This document shows positions 60,748-64,000 of a stretch of DNA of 64,000 bases, piece after piece. The notes below the pieces were generated by a model. The model had not been told where the DNA came from. It made no database searches and worked only from the letters and a program-made list of their open reading frames with translations. Within the stretch, counting starts at the first letter, position 1; each line of letters begins with the position of its first letter. The DNA is from Microbacterium abyssi (GTDB taxonomy: Bacteria; Actinomycetota; Actinomycetes; Actinomycetales; Microbacteriaceae): NCBI RefSeq assembly GCF_015277895.1, contig NZ_CP063815.1:186001-250000 (forward strand). Reading direction: 5' to 3'. The position numbers were made by a program, and so were the translations under genes.

Positions 60748-60757
60748 CTGCGGCGAC

Positions 60758-61132
60758 ATGGACGCCACAGCCGAAGACCTGATCGCCCTCGAACACGACG
60801 GCTGGCGATCCCTGTGCGACGGGACCGGCGGCGACTACTACGGCGACCTCATGACCGCAGAGGGCACGATGATCCTGGCTCACGGATTCGCGCTGACGCG
60901 GGCAGAGGTGATCGCATCCCTCGCCGATGCACCGCCGTGGGAACGGTACGAGATCGAAGACGAGCGGGTGATCGCACTCGCTGAGGACGTCGCCTCGCTC
61001 GTCTACACGGGCCGCGGATTCCGGCCGGACGAGCCGCCGTTCGTCGCCCTGATGTCGAGCACCTACGTCCGTGAGGGCGGGCGTTGGCGGCTCGCGATCT
61101 ACCAGCAGACCCCGGTGCCCCAGGACTCGTAG
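60758..61132 (+). CDS. SnoaL/DUF4440-like (NTF2 fold) protein
   Basis: A 124-residue NTF2-like protein: LIALEHDGWRSLCDGTGGDY, then TMILAHGFALTRAEVIASL, VASLVYTGRGFRPDEPP and GGRWRLAIYQQTPV at the end, which is the family's closing strand pattern. Function is unknown; many members are small-molecule-binding or ring-closing enzymes. It is co-directional with the VOC gene and converges on the helicase gene. Confidence 0.8.
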   Translation: MDATAEDLIALEHDGWRSLCDGTGGDYYGDLMTAEGTMILAHGFALTRAEVIASLADAPPWERYEIEDERVIALAEDVASLVYTGRGFRPDEPPFVALMSSTYVREGGRWRLAIYQQTPVPQDS

Positions 61133-61144
61133 GAGGCGGGCGAT

Positions 61145-63688
61145 TCAGAGCCGGTCGACGGCGGTGACCGTGACGACGGCTTCGCCGGCCTCGTCGGATG
61201 CTGCGAGGTCCACGGTCGCGGAGATGCCCCAGTCGTGGTCGCCGGACGGGTCGTCGAAGATCTGACGCGCGGTCCATTCGCTCGCGCCCTCGGTGAGGAT
61301 CAGCAGCTTCGCGCCGCGGGCATCCGGACCGGTGAGGATCTCGTCGTGCTCGGCGAAGTAGGCATCCAGCGCGGCATCCCACGCGTCGGCCCCGAAGTCC
61401 GGATCGAGTTCGGCGAGAGCATCCACGTCCTCGAGGGCGGCGAGCTGGACGCGCCGGAACAGCTCGTTGCGCACCAGCGTCCGGAACGCTCGCACATTCG
61501 ACGTGAGTCGCTTGGGCGCCGGAGGGACGATCGGTTCGTCGACGTGATCCGCTGCCTTCAATGCGCGCAGATCGACGACGCCGTCGTCGGTGCCGGCGCG
61601 CAGCTCCTCCCACTCATCGAGCAGACTCGAGTCGACCTGCCGCACGAGCTCGCCGAGCCACTCGATGAGATCTCGCAGATCCTCGTTCTTCAGCTCCTCG
61701 GGAATCGTCTGCGACGCCGCCCGATACGCGTCAGACAGGTATCGCAGCACCACGCCCTCTGAGCGCGCGATCTTGTAGTACGCGACATATTCCCCGAACG
61801 ACATGGCACGCTCGTACATGTCGCGGACGACGGATTTCGGATGCAGCTCGAAGTCGCGGATCCACGGCTGCGCCGAGCCGTACGTCTCGAACGCCTGCTC
61901 GAGCAGCTCCTGCAACGGCTTCGGATACGTGATCTGTTCGAGCAGCTCCATCCGCTCGTCGTACTCGATGCCCTCGCGCTTCATCTCGGCGACGGCATCC
62001 CCGCGCGCGAGGAACTCCTGCTGGCTCAGTACCGCGCGCGGGTCGTCGAGCGTCGACTCCACGATCGAGATCATGTCGAGGGCGTAGGTGGCGGCATCCG
62101 CATCGAGCAGCTCGAAAGCGGCCAGTGCGAACGGCGACAGCGGCTGGTTCAGCGCGAAGTTGGGCTGCAGATCGACGGTGAGGCGGATCTCGGTGCGGCC
62201 GCTGATCTCGTCGAACCGCTGCTCGACGATCCCCGACTCCCGCAGCGTGCGGTAGATGCCGAGCGCGCGCAGCGCGAGGAGTCGCTGACGTGCACGCGGT
62301 TCGTGGTTGTCGTATACCAGCGCGCGCATATTGGCGAACACATCGCCGCCGCGGCCGATGACGTTGAGCATCATCGCGCTGGTGATCTGCATGTGCGAGG
62401 TCAGCGTCTCGGGATCGGCATCCACGAGCTTGCGGAAAGAGGGCTCGCCCCACGACACGAACCCGTCCGGGGCTTTCTTGCGGATGAGCTTGCGCTTCTT
62501 CTTCGGGTCGTCGCCGGCCTTCCTGATCGCCGCCGCGTTCTCCGACTCGTGCTCCGGCGCCTGTGCGACGACCGTGCCGGCGGTGTCGTATCCGGCCCGG
62601 CCCGCGCGTCCGGCGATCTGATGGAACTCGCGGGCGTTCAGCTGCCGCATCCGCGTGCCGTCGAACTTCGTCAGCGCCGTCAGCAGCACCGTGCGGATCG
62701 GCACGTTGATGCCGACGCCGAGCGTGTCGGTGCCGCAGATGACGCGCAGCAGGCCGCGCTGTGCGAGCTGCTCGACGAGCCGGCGGTATTTCGGCAGCAT
62801 CCCGGCGTGATGCACGCCGATGCCGGCGCGCAGGAACCTCGACAGTGTCTTGCCGAACGCCGTCGTGAAGCGGAACTCGCCGATCAGCGCCGCGATCTCG
62901 TCCCGCTGCTCCCGCGTGGCGATCTTCGTGCTCGACAGCGCCTGCGCGCGCTCCATCGCGGCGGCCTGCGAGAAGTGCACGACATAGATCGGCGCCTGCC
63001 CGGTCCTGAGCAGGTCCTCGACGGTCTCGTGGATCGGCGTGAGCTCGTAGTAGAAGTGCAGCGGCACCGGCCGCTCGACCCCCGTCACGGTCGCGGTCTC
63101 GCGCCCGGTGCGACGGGTCAGATCCTCGGCCAGCTCGGTGACGTCGCCGAGTGTGGCCGACATCAGGACGAATTGCGCCTGCGGCAGTGTCAGCAGGGGA
63201 ACCTGCCACGCCCACCCGCGATCGGGGTCGGCGTAGAAGTGGAACTCGTCCATCACGACCTGGCCGACTTCGGCCGACGGGCCTTGCCGCAGGGCGATGT
63301 TCGCGAGGATCTCGGCGGTGCAGCAGATGATCGGGGCCTCCGCGTTGACCGACGAATCCCCGGTGACCATGCCGACGTTGTCCGGCCCGAAGATGTCGAC
63401 CAGCGCGAAGAACTTCTCGCTCACGAGAGCCTTGATCGGCGCCGTGTAGTAGCTGCGGCGGCCTTCGACGAGTGCGGCGAAGTGCGCCCCGATCGCGACG
63501 AGCGACTTCCCGGTTCCGGTAGGGGTCGACAGGATCAGGTTGTTGCCCGAGACGATCTCGATGACCGCCTCGTCCTGGGCGGGGTACAGCTGGATGCCGG
63601 TCGACTCCGCCCATTCCACGAACGCCGTGTAGACGGCATCGGCATCGGAGCCGTCGGGAAGGGTGGCCGGGTCGAGAAGCGAAGGCAT
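61145..63688 (-). CDS. DEAD/DEAH-box helicase (Ski2/Lhr-like architecture)
   Basis: An 847-residue superfamily 2 helicase. Motif I is LSTPTGTGKS, Ia-like APIKALVSEKF, motif II is MDEFHFYAD (DEFH), motif III LMSATLGDV, and motif VI HQIAGRAGRAGYDTAG, with RVICGTDTLGVGINVP before it. The C-terminal 400 residues are helical and of the DUF3516 type found in actinobacterial helicases. RNA or DNA unwinding is expected; the exact role is unknown. ATG 63688 (GAAGGATC ahead) is preferred to 63709. Confidence 0.92.
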   Translation of the reverse strand: MPSLLDPATLPDGSDADAVYTAFVEWAESTGIQLYPAQDEAVIEIVSGNNLILSTPTGTGKSLVAIGAHFAALVEGRRSYYTAPIKALVSEKFFALVDIFGPDNVGMVTGDSSVNAEAPIICCTAEILANIALRQGPSAEVGQVVMDEFHFYADPDRGWAWQVPLLTLPQAQFVLMSATLGDVTELAEDLTRRTGRETATVTGVERPVPLHFYYELTPIHETVEDLLRTGQAPIYVVHFSQAAAMERAQALSSTKIATREQRDEIAALIGEFRFTTAFGKTLSRFLRAGIGVHHAGMLPKYRRLVEQLAQRGLLRVICGTDTLGVGINVPIRTVLLTALTKFDGTRMRQLNAREFHQIAGRAGRAGYDTAGTVVAQAPEHESENAAAIRKAGDDPKKKRKLIRKKAPDGFVSWGEPSFRKLVDADPETLTSHMQITSAMMLNVIGRGGDVFANMRALVYDNHEPRARQRLLALRALGIYRTLRESGIVEQRFDEISGRTEIRLTVDLQPNFALNQPLSPFALAAFELLDADAATYALDMISIVESTLDDPRAVLSQQEFLARGDAVAEMKREGIEYDERMELLEQITYPKPLQELLEQAFETYGSAQPWIRDFELHPKSVVRDMYERAMSFGEYVAYYKIARSEGVVLRYLSDAYRAASQTIPEELKNEDLRDLIEWLGELVRQVDSSLLDEWEELRAGTDDGVVDLRALKAADHVDEPIVPPAPKRLTSNVRAFRTLVRNELFRRVQLAALEDVDALAELDPDFGADAWDAALDAYFAEHDEILTGPDARGAKLLILTEGASEWTARQIFDDPSGDHDWGISATVDLAASDEAGEAVVTVTAVDRL

Positions 63689-63745
63689 GATCCTTCGATC
63701 ATCCCTCATGCGCCACCGGCGACGGGGCGGTGGCGCAAGGCGTTC

Positions 63746-64000
63746 TCAACCCTGTGCGAAAACTTCCAGGAATGGCGGGTTCGAGCGAAGGTCGACTTCG
63801 AGCGCAAGGCGCAGTGCACCATGGGCGGAAGAGGCGAGGGGCTCTACAACAATCGCGTCAGGCCGCGCGGCGAGAAGCTCCGAACGGAACGACTCGAGAA
63901 CGAGGTCGCCCGCGGCGAAGACGCCGCCGGCCCACGAGAACACCGGACCGACGTCGCGCGCTGCGGCCGCGGCGGTCAGCGCCAGGTGCCGGCCGGCTTC
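63746..64000 (-). CDS. BadF/BadG-type ATPase or N-acetylglucosamine kinase-like protein, C-terminal end
   Basis: Only the last 84 residues lie in the window; the gene runs past base 64000. The frame is continuous through the window edge. The sequence PVFSWAGGVFAAGDLVLESF followed by RSELLAARPDAIVVEPLASS and HGALRLALE is the closing part of an ASKHA-fold kinase (BadF/NagK type), where the GGV motif is the adenosine-binding loop. Substrate cannot be told from this end. Confidence 0.65.
   Translation of the reverse strand, partial: EAGRHLALTAAAAARDVGPVFSWAGGVFAAGDLVLESFRSELLAARPDAIVVEPLASSAHGALRLALEVDLRSNPPFLEVFAQG

Noticed and set aside
61731..63614. A 627-codon open frame within the helicase gene in another frame
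   Set aside because: Its translation is Arg/Ala-rich low-complexity sequence; the helicase frame has all SF2 motifs in order.

Overview
The window is high-GC actinobacterial chromosome, most likely Microbacteriaceae and probably Microbacterium. The evidence is the strong G/C bias at codon third positions, the frequent GGATGCC/GCATCC strings, the DUF222/HNH gene, the DUF2520-panC-panD-panB gene order, and a dispersed CGACTCG...CGAGTCG palindrome. No rRNA, tRNA, integrase, transposase or CRISPR array was seen. Both ends cut through genes: an MFS transporter on the left and a BadF-type ATPase/kinase on the right.

Region 1 (1-11334) is mostly housekeeping: an MFS end, a SRPBCC-ArsR pair, an overlapping pantothenate operon (DUF2520 protein, panC, panD, panB), a DUF503 protein, a DUF222/HNH protein, a PadR regulator next to an ABC1/UbiB kinase, a 5'-truncated acetyltransferase remnant and a second ArsR-SRPBCC pair.

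Region 2 (about 11400-40429) is the striking part: a large catabolic island for C-glycosides. It holds five sets of C-glycoside deglycosidase-like proteins (TIM-barrel alpha subunit plus small DUF6379-like beta subunit). Two sets are beta-alpha fusions and three are split genes. With them are two CarA-like FAD sugar oxidases, a sugar ABC importer, a hydroxypyruvate-isomerase-like protein, two Gfo/Idh/MocA dehydrogenases, a ThuA-like protein, an MFS transporter, and a LysR and a ROK regulator. A further operon (31013-37211) encodes aromatic-ring degradation: extradiol dioxygenase, two FAH-family hydrolases, cyclase, flavin monooxygenase and ACMSD-like decarboxylase. The inferred scheme is uptake, oxidation of the sugar to a 3-keto form, C-C cleavage, then separate use of the keto-sugar and the phenolic aglycone. 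A 23-bp imperfect palindrome of the form CTTATGTCG(N5)YCGACATAAG recurs at seven promoters of this island and none was seen elsewhere, which suggests one regulon, probably ROK-controlled.

Region 3 (40433-47760) looks like a shikimate/quinate or dehydroshikimate catabolic module: a fused 3-dehydroshikimate dehydratase, a TRAP transporter, an AroE-like dehydrogenase, a phosphotriesterase-like hydrolase and a TetR regulator. Two 20-bp palindromes in the divergent promoter are the likely TetR operators. It would feed protocatechuate to ring cleavage.

Region 4 (47767-64000) is mixed: RNase HI, a TetR/FAD-oxidoreductase pair, a PhnB-like protein, MscS, a protealysin-like protease with its emfourin-type inhibitor, a zinc-finger SDR, a LacI-controlled DHDPS-family aldolase with an atypical Nramp-like transporter, small VOC and SnoaL-like proteins, and a large DEAD/DEAH helicase.
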